64,000 nucleotides of DNA from Devosia ureilytica (GCF_024273195.1 NZ_JAMZCU010000002.1:654157-718156); one strand, 5' to 3'; positions 16,343 to 25,479 are shown, numbered from the stretch's first letter. Numbers and translations: made by a program. The notes: generated by a model from the sequence alone, not told the origin.

Positions 16343-17281
16343 CTAGCGCCCACTGCCCGTTAGCAGCGTTTCGGCTGCCTCGCTCAACGACAGCCGCACG
16401 CCCCGCGCCAGGCTCGCGACCTGCTCGACCGAGGTGGCCGAGGCAATCGGCGCGCTGACGCCTTTTTGTGCCACCAGCCACGCCAGTGCCACTTCGGCAG
16501 GGCTCGCGCCATGGTCCGCCGCAACCTGGTCCAGCGCCCCCAATATGCTCAGCCCCTTGGCATTGAGATATTGCCCGGCGCCGCCGCCGCGAGCCGACTG
16601 GCCCAGGTCGTCCTGACTGCGGTATTTGCCGGTGAGAAACCCCGAGGCGAGGCTGTAATAGACGATTGCGCCCACTTCATTGTCGACCAGATAGGGCATC
16701 AGCGCATCAAATCCGGCGCGGTCGTAAAGATTGTAGCGCGGCTGGGTCACCTCATAGCGCTGCAGCGATTTGACCACGGCGGTTTGCTGGGCCTCCGCCA
16801 TCATTGCGGCGGTATAGTTCGAGGCGCCAATGGTGCGCACCTTGCCCGCGCGGATCAGCAGGTCATAGGTCTCGAGTGTTTCCTCGTGCCCCGTCTCGCT
16901 ATCGGGCCAATGGCTGAAATAGAGGTCGATATAATCGGTCTGCAATCGCTTGAGCGAGGCCTCAAGGCTCGCCTTGATGCTCTCGTGCTTGAGCCCGCCC
17001 GGCCGCTTGCCCGAATTGACCTTGGTAAAGATATGCACCTTGTCGCGATTGCCCCGCGCCTTGAGCCATTTCCCGATGATGGTTTCACTCATCCCCGGCG
17101 GATTGCCGGACACCCAATTGGGATAGCCCTCGGCCGTGTCGATGGCCGTAAATCCGGCATCCACATAGGCATCGAGAATGTCGAAGCCGCGCGCCTCATC
17201 GACCGTCCAGCCGAACACATTGCCGCCCAGCACCAGGGGTTCGATCACCAGTTCGCTGCGTCCGAGGGGGCGACGGTTCAT
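16343..17281 (-). CDS. aldo/keto reductase
   Basis: This is a 312-aa (alpha/beta)8 NADPH-dependent oxidoreductase. FTAIDTAEGYPNW contains the catalytic Asp and Tyr, IFTKVNSG the Lys, and DLYFSHWPDSE the His of the AKR tetrad. The C-terminus has the cofactor-binding segment (ISAS/T-like, here PIASATSVEQV). ATG at 17281 has AAGGAG at good spacing. It resembles YajO/YghZ-like reductases; the substrate is unknown. It converges with the LacI gene. Confidence 0.9.
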   Translation of the reverse strand: MNRRPLGRSELVIEPLVLGGNVFGWTVDEARGFDILDAYVDAGFTAIDTAEGYPNWVSGNPPGMSETIIGKWLKARGNRDKVHIFTKVNSGKRPGGLKHESIKASLEASLKRLQTDYIDLYFSHWPDSETGHEETLETYDLLIRAGKVRTIGASNYTAAMMAEAQQTAVVKSLQRYEVTQPRYNLYDRAGFDALMPYLVDNEVGAIVYYSLASGFLTGKYRSQDDLGQSARGGGAGQYLNAKGLSILGALDQVAADHGASPAEVALAWLVAQKGVSAPIASATSVEQVASLARGVRLSLSEAAETLLTGSGR

Positions 17282-17336
17282 CCTGCATCTCCTTTGTATG
17301 GTTCCAGTCCCAACGCCTGGGACCCGGTTTTGTTCG

Positions 17337-17729
17337 TTAGCGTCGCGGCTCGATCAGGTCCCACTTGTTCCCGTAAAGGTCGGCGAACACCGCGACCGAT
17401 CCATAGGCTTCATGGCGCGGCGCTTCGAGGAACTGCACCCCGCGCGCCAGCATCTGGGCATGGTCGCGGGCAAAATCGTCGGTTTCAAGAAACAGCATCA
17501 CCCGGCCACCGGCCTGTTTGCCCACGATTGCCTCCTGCTCGGGCCCATCTGCCTTGGCCAGCAAAAGCCGCGCGCCTGCGCCGCCGGGCGGCGTCATCAC
17601 CACCCAGCGCTTGTCCGGGCCCAGGCTTGTGTCCTCGGCCAGGGCGAACCCGACAGCGTCACGATAAAAAGCGATGGCCTCGTCGTAGTCGGCAACGACA
17701 AGCGCAATGGTGGCAATGGATTGGGTCAT
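17337..17729 (-). CDS. VOC family protein
   Basis: This is a 130-aa glyoxalase-fold protein. IATIALVVADYDEAIAFYRD opens the first module and VAVFADLYGNKWDLIEPRR closes the second with the conserved Asn-x-Trp-Asp-Leu region. It lies 55 bp upstream of the aldo/keto reductase gene on the same strand and is probably co-transcribed with it, which hints at aldehyde or diketone detoxification. The reaction cannot be deduced. Confidence 0.85.
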   Translation of the reverse strand: MTQSIATIALVVADYDEAIAFYRDAVGFALAEDTSLGPDKRWVVMTPPGGAGARLLLAKADGPEQEAIVGKQAGGRVMLFLETDDFARDHAQMLARGVQFLEAPRHEAYGSVAVFADLYGNKWDLIEPRR

Positions 17730-17840
17730 GCCCCATGCTGGGGTCGCGGTTTGCCTTGGGTCAAGCCGGGATTTTGCCAGCCGAACGGTTCTTCAAATAA
17801 CCGTCCAATCCTGTGGATAGGGGTTTGGGCTGCCTTAGGA

Positions 17841-17856
17841 TTGACCAAATGGTCAA
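17841..17856. promoter_or_regulatory. candidate operator upstream of dppA
   Basis: TTGACCA-AA-TGGTCAA is a perfect inverted repeat with 7-bp arms, ending 98 bp before dppA. The TTGACC half could also overlap a -35 element. The palindrome resembles operators of GntR/FCD regulators in layout, but no such regulator gene is in the window. Confidence 0.5.
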
Positions 17857-17934
17857 CTCTCCCCATTGCGCTCCCTCAAATTCTAGGCTTTGTTGGCATC
17901 CAAGCCTCGGTTCGCAGCCGGGTGCGCAAAAAAA

Positions 17935-17948
17935 TGTCTCGGGAGACA
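17935..17948 (+). promoter_or_regulatory. palindrome overlapping the dppA ribosome binding site
   Basis: TGTCTC-GG-GAGACA is a perfect 6-bp inverted repeat. Its 3' half contains the GGGAG that serves as the dppA Shine-Dalgarno sequence (9-nt spacing to ATG 17955). Folding in RNA would hide the site; equally it may be chance or a protein site. Confidence 0.3.
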
Positions 17949-17954
17949 ACAATC

Positions 17955-19550
17955 ATGAAATTGATGAAAACCTTGATGGCGGCAACCGCCATGCTGGCCT
18001 TGGCCGCCGGTGCAGCGCAGGCCAAGACTCTTGTTTACTGCTCGGAAGGTTCGCCTGAAGGCTTTGACCCGGCGCCCTACACCGCCGGCACCACGTTCGA
18101 CGCTTCCAGCCGTCCGATCTACAACCGCCTGGTGCAGTTCACCAAGGGCGCCTCGACCACCGAGCCCGGCCTGGCCGAGAGCTATGAAGTCTCCGACGAT
18201 GGCCTGGAATACACCTTCCACCTGCGCCAGGGCGTGAAGTTCCACACCACCGAATATTTCACCCCGACCCGCGATTTCAACGCCGATGACGTGCTGTTCT
18301 CGTTCGAGCGCCAGTGGAGCGCGGATCATCCGTGGAACGCCTATTCGGCCGGCATCACCTGGGAATATTTCAACTCGATGTCGATGGGTGAGCTGATCTC
18401 CTCCATCGAAAAGGTTGACGACTACACCGTCAAGTTCGTGCTGACCCGTCCCGAAGCGCCGTTCATCGCCAATTTGGCCATGGATTTCGCCTCGATCCTG
18501 TCGGCCGAATATGCCGCACAGCTCGAAGCCGCCGGCACCATGGACATGCTGAACCAGCAGCCCATCGGCACCGGCCCGTTCCAGTTCGTCAACTACCAGC
18601 AGGACGCAGCCATCCGCTACGCCAGCTTCGACGACTACTGGAATGGCGTGCAGCCGATCGACGATCTGGTGTTCGCCATCACCACCGACCCGGCTGTGCG
18701 TCTGCAGAAGCTGCAGGCTGGTGAATGCCACATCATGCCCTATCCGAACCCGGCTGACCTCGAGATCATCAAGAACGATCCGAACCTGGTGATGATGGAG
18801 CAGGAAGGCCTCAACGTCGGCTACCTCGCCTACAACACCCAGCAGCCTCCCTTTGATGACGCCCGCGTCCGCAAGGCCCTCAACATGGCCATCGACAAGG
18901 CGGCCATCATCGAGGCCGTGTTCGAAGGCAATGCTGAAATCGCCAAGAACCCGATCCCGCCGACCATGTGGTCCTATAACGAGGCCACCGTCGACGACGC
19001 CTATGATCCTGAAGCCGCCAAGGCCCTCCTTGCCGAAGCCGGCGTCGAGAACCTCTCGATGAAGGTCTGGGCAATGCCGGTGTCGCGTCCGTACAACCCC
19101 GATGCCCGTCGCATGGCCGAACTGATCCAGGCTGACTTTGCTGCCGTGGACGTCGATGTTGAAATCGTCTCCATGGAATGGGCCGAATACCTCGCCCAGT
19201 CCTCTGCTGTGGACCGTGACGGCGCCGTGCTGCTGGGCTGGACCGGCGACAATGGCGACCCGGACAACTTCCTTGCCGTGCTGCTTGGTTGCGATGCCGT
19301 TGGCAGCGCCAACCGCGCCCAGTGGTGCAACGAAGAGTTCGACGGCTACATCCAGGATGCCAAGGTCGTCTCCGACCAGGCCGAACGTACTGCGCTCTAC
19401 GTCAAGGCTCAGGAAGTGTTCAAGGCCGAAGCCCCCTGGGCGACCATTGCCCACTCGCTGGTCTTCATGCCGATGAGCAACAAGGTCACCGGCTATGTCA
19501 TGGACCCCAAGGGCACCCACGCCTTTGACGGTGTCGACATCACCGAGTAA
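17955..19550 (+). CDS. dppA: dipeptide ABC transporter substrate-binding protein DppA
   Basis: This is a 531-aa periplasmic binding protein of family SBP_bac_5. A Sec signal peptide covers residues 1-23 (MKLMKTLMAATAMLALAAGA, cleavage after AQA). The mature start KTLVYCSEGSPEGFDPAPYT is almost identical in pattern to E. coli DppA, as are NADDVLFSFERQ, LTRPEAPFIANLAMDFAS and GWTGDNGDPDNF. It captures dipeptides and possibly haem or 5-aminolevulinate for DppBCDF. ATG at 17955 is set by the signal peptide and RBS. Two intercistronic hairpins follow the gene. Confidence 0.95.
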   Translation: MKLMKTLMAATAMLALAAGAAQAKTLVYCSEGSPEGFDPAPYTAGTTFDASSRPIYNRLVQFTKGASTTEPGLAESYEVSDDGLEYTFHLRQGVKFHTTEYFTPTRDFNADDVLFSFERQWSADHPWNAYSAGITWEYFNSMSMGELISSIEKVDDYTVKFVLTRPEAPFIANLAMDFASILSAEYAAQLEAAGTMDMLNQQPIGTGPFQFVNYQQDAAIRYASFDDYWNGVQPIDDLVFAITTDPAVRLQKLQAGECHIMPYPNPADLEIIKNDPNLVMMEQEGLNVGYLAYNTQQPPFDDARVRKALNMAIDKAAIIEAVFEGNAEIAKNPIPPTMWSYNEATVDDAYDPEAAKALLAEAGVENLSMKVWAMPVSRPYNPDARRMAELIQADFAAVDVDVEIVSMEWAEYLAQSSAVDRDGAVLLGWTGDNGDPDNFLAVLLGCDAVGSANRAQWCNEEFDGYIQDAKVVSDQAERTALYVKAQEVFKAEAPWATIAHSLVFMPMSNKVTGYVMDPKGTHAFDGVDITE

Positions 19551-19562
19551 TCGGGAACCGAG

Positions 19563-19646
19563 CGGCCTGGCGATCAGATATCGCTGGGCCGTTCTGCATT
19601 TCTATGGCCGCGGTTTCAGCAAAAGTGACGTTCACTTTTGCTGAAA
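19563..19646 (+). promoter_or_regulatory. two hairpins between dppA and dppB
   Basis: Hairpin 1 pairs 19563-19574 with 19580-19591 around a 5-nt loop, with two G-U pairs in RNA. Hairpin 2 pairs 19614-19628 perfectly with 19632-19646 (15 bp, 3-nt loop). Neither is followed by a run of T. Such hairpins after binding-protein genes commonly protect the upstream message and lower expression of the membrane genes. Confidence 0.65.
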
Positions 19647-19698
19647 GTGCTTTGGGTCCGGGGGCGGACCATCCGTCCCCGACCTCCTCGGAAAACAG

Positions 19699-20706
19699 AT
19701 GATCCGTTTCATTCTCAATCGCCTGCTGCTGATCATACCGACCTTCATCGGTATCACGATCGTGGCCTTCGCCTTCGTCCGCATCCTGCCGGGCGATCCC
19801 ATCCTGCTGATCGCCGGTGAGCGCAGTGTCACGCCCGAGCGCTACCAGGACCTGATTGTCCAGTTCGGCTATGACCGACCGATATGGGTGCAATACTGGG
19901 ACTATCTCGCCGGCATTTTCCAGGGCGATTTCGGCACCTCCATTTCCACCAAGCGGCCCGTTATCCGCGACTTCCTCACCCTCTTTCCCGCCACGGTTGA
20001 ACTCTCGGTCTGCGCCATCCTTTTTGCCGTGACCCTGGGCGTTCCCGCCGGCGTCATCGCCGCGGTCAAGCGTGGCTCCTGGTACGATCAGACCCTGATG
20101 GGCACCGCGCTCGTGGGCTATTCCATGCCCATCTTCTGGCTGGGCCTGCTGCTGATCATCTTCTTTTCCGGCATGCTGGGCTGGACCCCGGTATCCGGGC
20201 GCATCGACCTGCTCTACTATTTCCCCACCACGACCGGTTTCATGACCATCGACGCCCTGCTCTCGGGGCAGGATGGCGCCTTCGTGTCGGCCCTGCGCCA
20301 TCTCATCCTGCCCACGGTCACGCTGGGCACCATTCCCCTGGCGGTGATTGCGCGCCAGACGCGCTCGGCCATGCTCGAGGTGCTGGGCGACGACTATGTG
20401 CGCACCGCCCGCGCCAAGGGCCTGGCGCCTCATCAGGTGGTTGGGCAACACGCCTTGCGCAATGCCCTCATCCCCGTGGTCACCACCATTGGCCTCCAGG
20501 TCGGGGTGATGATGGCCGGTGCCATTCTCACCGAAACCATTTTTTCCTGGCCCGGCATCGGCAAGTGGATGGTCGACGCCATCTCCCGCCGCGATTACCC
20601 CGTGGTTCAGGCCGGCCTCTTGCTGATCGCCCTGATCGTCATGGCCGTGAACCTCATCGTCGATGTGCTCTATGGGCTCATCAATCCGCGCATCCGGCAT
20701 AATTAG
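19699..20706 (+). CDS. dppB: dipeptide ABC transporter permease DppB
   Basis: This is a 335-aa inner-membrane permease. The N-terminus MIRFILNRLLLIIPTFIGIT is the usual first membrane helix of DppB/OppB, followed by FVRILPGDPI. The EAA loop is near residue 235 (YVRTARAKGLAPHQVVGQHA). Six membrane segments are apparent. It pairs with DppC to form the channel. ATG at 19699 lies 148 bp after dppA, with the two hairpins between. Confidence 0.95.
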   Translation: MIRFILNRLLLIIPTFIGITIVAFAFVRILPGDPILLIAGERSVTPERYQDLIVQFGYDRPIWVQYWDYLAGIFQGDFGTSISTKRPVIRDFLTLFPATVELSVCAILFAVTLGVPAGVIAAVKRGSWYDQTLMGTALVGYSMPIFWLGLLLIIFFSGMLGWTPVSGRIDLLYYFPTTTGFMTIDALLSGQDGAFVSALRHLILPTVTLGTIPLAVIARQTRSAMLEVLGDDYVRTARAKGLAPHQVVGQHALRNALIPVVTTIGLQVGVMMAGAILTETIFSWPGIGKWMVDAISRRDYPVVQAGLLLIALIVMAVNLIVDVLYGLINPRIRHN

Positions 20707-20714
20707 GAGGCGAC

Positions 20715-21629
20715 ATGTCCAATCCTGTTACCGTCGCCGATCCGAACGCAGCCCCCAAGATCAGCCCGCTGATCCGGCTGCGCGAGTTCTGGTATTATTT
20801 CTCCGTCAATCGTGGCGCCGTCATCGGCCTTGTCGTCTTCACCCTGCTGGTGCTGACGGCGATCTTTGCCCAATGGCTGGCCCCGCATTCGCCCATCCAG
20901 CAATATCGTGACGCCCTGCTGGTGCCCCCGTCCTGGATCGAGGGCGGACGCCCCGAATTCCTGCTCGGCACCGATGCGGTGGGGCGCGATATTCTCTCCC
21001 GGCTCATTCATGGTGCCCAATATTCGCTGCTGATCGGCACCGTGGTGGTGATCATCGCGCTTGGCGCCGGCGTCGTCTTTGGGCTGATCGCCGGCTATGC
21101 CGGCGGGTGGGTCGATACGGTGCTGATGCGCATCATGGACATTATCCTCGCCTTCCCATCGCTGCTCTTGGCGCTGGTGCTGGTGGCCATTCTGGGGCCG
21201 GGCCTTCTCAACATGATGATCGCCATTGCCCTGGTGCTGCAGCCGCACTTTGTGCGTCTGACCCGCTCGGCGGTGCTGGGCGAACTGGGCAAGGACTATG
21301 TCACCTCGGCCCGCATGGCTGGTTCGGGCCATTGGCGCATGATGTTCAAGACCATCCTGCCCAATTGCCTTGCTCCGCTCATCGTTCAGGCGACACTGAG
21401 CTTTTCGAGCGCCATTCTCGACGCCGCGGCCCTCGGCTTTCTCGGCCTTGGCGCCCAGCCGCCGACGCCCGAATGGGGCACCATGCTGGCCGAAGCACGC
21501 CAGTTCATCCTGCGCGCCTGGTGGGTCGTGACCTTCCCGGGCCTGGCCATTCTGATCACCGTTCTGGCGATCAACCTGGTTGGCGACGGGCTGCGTGACG
21601 CGCTCGATCCCAAGCTCAAGAGGAGCTGA
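20715..21629 (+). CDS. dppC: dipeptide ABC transporter permease DppC
   Basis: This is a 304-aa inner-membrane permease. It has the OppC/DppC N-terminal helix (FSVNRGAVIGLVVFTLLVLT), the segment FLLGTDAVGRDILSRLIHGA that is diagnostic of the family, and an EAA loop YVTSARMAGSGHWRMMFKTI. It ends in the usual DGLRDALDPKLK. It starts 8 bp after dppB with AGGAGG upstream, within one operon. Confidence 0.95.
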   Translation: MSNPVTVADPNAAPKISPLIRLREFWYYFSVNRGAVIGLVVFTLLVLTAIFAQWLAPHSPIQQYRDALLVPPSWIEGGRPEFLLGTDAVGRDILSRLIHGAQYSLLIGTVVVIIALGAGVVFGLIAGYAGGWVDTVLMRIMDIILAFPSLLLALVLVAILGPGLLNMMIAIALVLQPHFVRLTRSAVLGELGKDYVTSARMAGSGHWRMMFKTILPNCLAPLIVQATLSFSSAILDAAALGFLGLGAQPPTPEWGTMLAEARQFILRAWWVVTFPGLAILITVLAINLVGDGLRDALDPKLKRS

Positions 21630-21632
21630 TCC

Positions 21633-22481
21633 ATGCCCCTGCTTGAAATCAAGAACCTCACCGTTTCCTTCGATACCTCGGCGGGTCTGTTCAAGGCCGT
21701 TGACGGCATTGATGTGTCGGTGGAAGCGCGCGAAGTGCTGGCCATTGTGGGCGAAAGTGGCTCGGGCAAGTCGGTGGCCATGCTGGCCGTGATGGGCCTG
21801 CTGCCCCCGACCGCCACCGTCACCGCCGACAAGATGGAGTTTGAAGGGCGCGACCTGCTCAACATGGCCCCGGCCGAAAAACGCAAGATCATCGGCAAGG
21901 ACATTGCCATGATCTTCCAGGAGCCGGTGGCGAGCCTTAATCCCTGCTTCACGGTCGGCTTCCAGATCGAGGAAGTGCTCAGCCGCCACATGGGCCTGAG
22001 GGGGCGGGCGGCGCGCGACCGGGCCATTGAGCTCTTGCAGCTGGTTGGCATCAAGGATGGCGCCGAGCGCCTCGGCGCCTTCCCGCACCAGATGTCGGGC
22101 GGCCAGTGCCAGCGCGTCATGATCGCCATGGCCCTGGCGTGCAGTCCCAAGCTGCTGATCGCCGACGAACCGACCACTGCGCTCGATGTCACCATCCAGA
22201 AGCAGATCCTTGATCTGCTGGTCAAGCTCCAGGCCGATACCGGCATGGGCCTGATCATGATCACCCATGATATGGGCGTTGTTGCCGAAACCGCCGACCG
22301 GGTGATCGTGCAATACAAGGGTCACAAGATGGAGGAAGCCGACGTGCTCACCCTCTTTGAAAACCCCAGCTCCAAATATACCCGCGCCCTGCTCTCGGCG
22401 CTGCCCGACAATGCCGTGGGCGACCGCTTGCCCACAGTCTCCGATTTCAATTTTGCCGATGAAGTGGGAGCCGGCCGATGA
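21633..22481 (+). CDS. dppD: dipeptide ABC transporter ATP-binding protein DppD
   Basis: This is a 282-aa ATPase. Walker A GESGSGKS is at residues 40-47, the signature is MSGGQCQRVMIAMAL, and Walker B LLIADEPTTALD is followed by the H-loop ITHDMG. The oligopeptide-transporter C-terminal domain is shortened compared with E. coli DppD (about 327 aa) and lacks the usual cysteine-rich part. It starts 3 bp after dppC and overlaps dppF by 4 bp. Confidence 0.93.
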   Translation: MPLLEIKNLTVSFDTSAGLFKAVDGIDVSVEAREVLAIVGESGSGKSVAMLAVMGLLPPTATVTADKMEFEGRDLLNMAPAEKRKIIGKDIAMIFQEPVASLNPCFTVGFQIEEVLSRHMGLRGRAARDRAIELLQLVGIKDGAERLGAFPHQMSGGQCQRVMIAMALACSPKLLIADEPTTALDVTIQKQILDLLVKLQADTGMGLIMITHDMGVVAETADRVIVQYKGHKMEEADVLTLFENPSSKYTRALLSALPDNAVGDRLPTVSDFNFADEVGAGR

Positions 22482-23305
22482 GCACGCCCGTTCTCGAAGT
22501 GCGCAATCTCAAGCGCGACTATGTCACCTCGGGCGGCCTGTTCCGTCCGGCCAAGGTGCTCCATGCCGTCAAGGGCGTCAATTTCACGCTCGAAAAGGGC
22601 AAGACCCTGGCCGTGGTGGGCGAAAGCGGTTGCGGCAAGTCAACCCTGGCCCGGATGATCACCCTGATCGATCAGCCGACATCGGGGGAAATCCTCATCG
22701 ATGGCCTGCCGGCCAGTGCCGCCCATGTCACCAAGCAGATGCGCCAGAAGGTGCAGATCGTTTTCCAGAACCCCTATGGCTCGCTCAACCCGCGCCAGAA
22801 GATTGGCGAAGTGCTGGCCGAGCCACTGCTGCTCAATACCGACATGTCCAATGACGAGCGTCGGCACAGGGCCATGCAGATGCTGATCAAGGTCGGCCTC
22901 GGGCCCGAGCACTTCAATCGCTATCCGCACATGTTCTCGGGCGGCCAGCGCCAGCGCATCGCCATCGCTCGCGCCCTGATGCTCAACCCCAGCTTTCTTG
23001 TCCTCGACGAGCCGGTCTCGGCGCTCGACCTTTCGGTGCAGGCCCAGATCCTCAACCTGCTCAAGGATCTGCAGGACGAGTTCGGCCTCACCTATGTCTT
23101 CATCAGCCACGACCTGTCGGTGGTGCGCTACATCGCCGACGAGGTGATGGTGATGTATTTCGGGGATGTGGTCGAACATGGCACCCGCGATGCGGTTTTT
23201 GCCGATCCGCAGCACGACTATACCAAGACCCTCTTCGCCGCGACGCCGCGCGCCGATGTCAACAGCATCCGCGCGCGCATCGCAGCAAAGAAGGCCGCCG
23301 CCTAG
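22478..23305 (+). CDS. dppF: dipeptide ABC transporter ATP-binding protein DppF
   Basis: This is a 275-aa ATPase, the partner of DppD. Walker A GESGCGKS is at residues 48-55; FQNPYGSLNPRQKIGE is the Q-loop region typical of DppF/OppF; FSGGQRQRIAIARAL is the signature; FLVLDEPVSALD is Walker B. The 4-bp ATGA overlap with dppD indicates coupled translation. It is shorter than E. coli DppF by about 60 residues at the C-terminus, as is DppD. It closes the operon; a family A/C repeat follows. Confidence 0.93.
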   Translation: MSTPVLEVRNLKRDYVTSGGLFRPAKVLHAVKGVNFTLEKGKTLAVVGESGCGKSTLARMITLIDQPTSGEILIDGLPASAAHVTKQMRQKVQIVFQNPYGSLNPRQKIGEVLAEPLLLNTDMSNDERRHRAMQMLIKVGLGPEHFNRYPHMFSGGQRQRIAIARALMLNPSFLVLDEPVSALDLSVQAQILNLLKDLQDEFGLTYVFISHDLSVVRYIADEVMVMYFGDVVEHGTRDAVFADPQHDYTKTLFAATPRADVNSIRARIAAKKAAA

Positions 23306-23357
23306 AGCCCTTCTGGCCCTCCAGATCATTTCACACTCAGGCGGACGCGGTTCCATC

Positions 23358-23562
23358 GCCTCCCTCCCCCTTGTGGGCTTCGACCCGTCCCGAAGGGCAA
23401 ACCTCTCCGGTGGAGAGGTTTGAGGAGAGAAGGACCGAGGGTGGGGGTGTCGGCATGTCCTCTGGCTCGGCGTCTTTGGAGGTCGCGTCACCCCCACCCC
23501 AGCTCTGCTATGGCCTGTCGGCCTAGCGTCGCTACCCTCCCCACAAGGGGGAGGGAGGAAAA
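23358..23562. repeat. composite palindromic repeat (family A pair with a family C insert)
   Basis: Two family A hairpins in inverted orientation enclose the segment. The left arm begins CCTCCCTCCCCCTTGTGGG and the right arm ends CCCCACAAGGGGGAGGGAGG. Their GGGTGGGGGTGTC tails point inward (23439-23451 and the complement near 23488-23500). The left hairpin is interrupted at its loop by a family C element (about 23376-23430) with the stem AACCTCT/AGAGGTT around TCCGGTGGA. Confidence 0.8.
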
Positions 23563-23593
23563 AGGGCAGGCGTTCAGCTAAACGTGAAACGGT

Positions 23594-24628
23594 CTAAACC
23601 TCGACGCGCCGGCCCTCCTTGCCCGAGCGGATCAGCGCGTCGATCAGCCGATGCACGGCCAGCGCCGTCTTGCCGGTCGATACGGGCTGACGACCAGCCG
23701 TGACCGCGTCTGCAAATTCGGCGATCTGGGCCATGTGCCAGTCGAAGGGGAAGGCCATGGGGTCGGCACCGCCACCCGAATTGCTGGCCTCGCCAATGGT
23801 CTCGCTGCGCCCGTCGAACCAATTGAGCGTCAGGTTACCCCCGGTCAGCGTGGCGCTGGCCTTGGCAAAATTGAGCGTCAGGCTTTCCGCCCCGCCGGGG
23901 AAATTGGCGGTGGTGGCCATCAGACCGCCCACCGCGCCATTGGCAAAGTCCATGCCCCCCGCGACAAAATCCTCGGTCTCCATTCTGTGCAGGCCCGTCG
24001 TCGCCGCCAGCGCCGTCACCGCCTTGACCGGGCCGGTGAGGCTCAGCATCAAATCGAGCGAGTGGATGGCCTGGGTGATCAGCACCCCGCCGCCGTCCTG
24101 GGCAAAGCTGCCGCGCCCCGGCTTGTCATAATAGCCCGCCTGCGGGCGCCACCACGGCACCACCAGATGCACGGCCTGCAAAGCGCCCAATTCGCCACTG
24201 GCGACCTTTCCGGCCAGCGCTTTCGAGGCCGCCCGGAACCGGTGCTGGAAGATGATCCCCAGCGTCACCCCCGCCCCCTCGCAGGCCGCGACAATCCGCT
24301 CGGCGGCTGCGGTCGAGCGCTCCACCGGCTTTTCCATCAGCACATGCTTGCCTGCCTGTGCCGCCGCCGCGACAATCTCCTCGCGCGCATTGGGCGGCGT
24401 CAGCACCAGGATGGCATCGACCGCCGGGTCGGCCAGCAGCGCTTGATAGCTCTCCGCCGCCGGGAAGCCATATTCGGTGCAGAACTGGTTCAGCTCGTCG
24501 CGGTTGCGGCGCCAGACACCACGCACATCGACCCGGTCCTTGAGGGCGTTCAGCGCCAGTGCATGGGGCTTGGCCGCCATGCCCGCGCCCACCACACCCA
24601 GTCCAAATCGTGCCTGTTCATGCGCCAT
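23594..24628 (-). CDS. Gfo/Idh/MocA family oxidoreductase
   Basis: This is a 344-aa NAD(P)-dependent oxidoreductase. The Rossmann start GLGVVGAGMAAKPHALAL is followed by ILVLTPPNAR and HVLMEKPVERS with the catalytic-region EKP. The second half has HSLDLMLSLTGPVKAVTALA, the usual H-x-x-D element of the substrate domain. GGAGG at 7-nt spacing supports ATG at 24628. It probably acts on a sugar or inositol derivative; the substrate is unknown. It is distinct from the galactose dehydrogenase at 162-1100. Confidence 0.88.
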   Translation of the reverse strand: MAHEQARFGLGVVGAGMAAKPHALALNALKDRVDVRGVWRRNRDELNQFCTEYGFPAAESYQALLADPAVDAILVLTPPNAREEIVAAAAQAGKHVLMEKPVERSTAAAERIVAACEGAGVTLGIIFQHRFRAASKALAGKVASGELGALQAVHLVVPWWRPQAGYYDKPGRGSFAQDGGGVLITQAIHSLDLMLSLTGPVKAVTALAATTGLHRMETEDFVAGGMDFANGAVGGLMATTANFPGGAESLTLNFAKASATLTGGNLTLNWFDGRSETIGEASNSGGGADPMAFPFDWHMAQIAEFADAVTAGRQPVSTGKTALAVHRLIDALIRSGKEGRRVEV

Positions 24629-24711
24629 TCAGCCGCCTCCTTCTAATGCCTTTATCGCGCCACGTTTCCGGCGCTCATCAGTCCATTGGGGACATGGGAG
24701 AGGGACCTAGC

Positions 24712-25437
24712 ATGAAACTGGTCGGGATTGTTGCCGCGCTTTGCGTTGCCGCCGGAATAGCCTTGGCCGGCTGGTTTGTCGGCACCTCATTGGTGGAAAG
24801 CCGCCAGCCGCTGCGGGTGGTGACGGTCAAGGGCCTTAGCGAGCGCTCGGTCGAAGCCAATCTGGGCTTCTGGCCCATCCGCTTTGTCGCCACCGGCCCG
24901 ACGCTCGAAGCGGCGCGCGCCAGCCTTGAAACCTCCGAAGCCGCCGTGCGCGGATTTCTCGATGAGCGCGGCTTTGCCCAGGATGAAATCCAGGTGCAGA
25001 ACGTGCTCGTGGAAGATCGCGCCGCCGGCTACAGCGCCGGCTCGATGAACGACGAATACCGCTTTGTCCTCACCGAGGACATGCTGGTCACGACCGATCG
25101 GGTGCAGGATCTGGCCGAAGCCAGCCGCTCTGTGGCCGACCTGCTGCGCCAGGGCGTAGTATTCTCATCCGATGCCTATAGCGCCGGGGCGAGTTTTGTC
25201 TTTACCGGCATCAATGATCTCAAGAGCGAAATGCTGACCGAGGCCACCCAGCGCGCCAAGGAAACCGCCGAACAATTCGCCACCGAGTCCGGGGCGCAGG
25301 TGGGCGATATCCAGACCGCCAACCAGGGTGTCTTTGAAATCCTGCCGGCGGTCGAAATCCCCAATGACCGGCCCGAAAAGCAGATCGACAAGAAGGTTCG
25401 CGTCGTGACCACGATCACCTATTTCCTGGTTGACTGA
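24712..25437 (+). CDS. SIMPL (DUF541) domain protein
   Basis: This is a 241-aa exported or membrane-anchored protein. Residues 4-27 form a hydrophobic helix (VGIVAALCVAAGIALAGWFV). The SIMPL domain begins RVVTVKGLSERSVEANLGFW and includes LLRQGVVFSSDAYSAGASFV and ATQRAKETAEQFA. Family members are periplasmic or outer-membrane-associated proteins of unclear function, linked in some species to oxidative stress. ATG at 24712 is preceded by GGGAGAGGG. It is divergent from the oxidoreductase gene. Confidence 0.88.
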   Translation: MKLVGIVAALCVAAGIALAGWFVGTSLVESRQPLRVVTVKGLSERSVEANLGFWPIRFVATGPTLEAARASLETSEAAVRGFLDERGFAQDEIQVQNVLVEDRAAGYSAGSMNDEYRFVLTEDMLVTTDRVQDLAEASRSVADLLRQGVVFSSDAYSAGASFVFTGINDLKSEMLTEATQRAKETAEQFATESGAQVGDIQTANQGVFEILPAVEIPNDRPEKQIDKKVRVVTTITYFLVD

Positions 25438-25479
25438 CGCCTGGATCATTTCACGTTTAGCTGAGCGCGCAGCTCTTTT

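Noticed and set aside
17883..19520. 545-codon minus-strand frame opposite dppA
   Set aside because: It is antisense to a clear DppA gene. High-GC codon use opens the reverse frame; the His- and Gly-rich composition is not protein-like.
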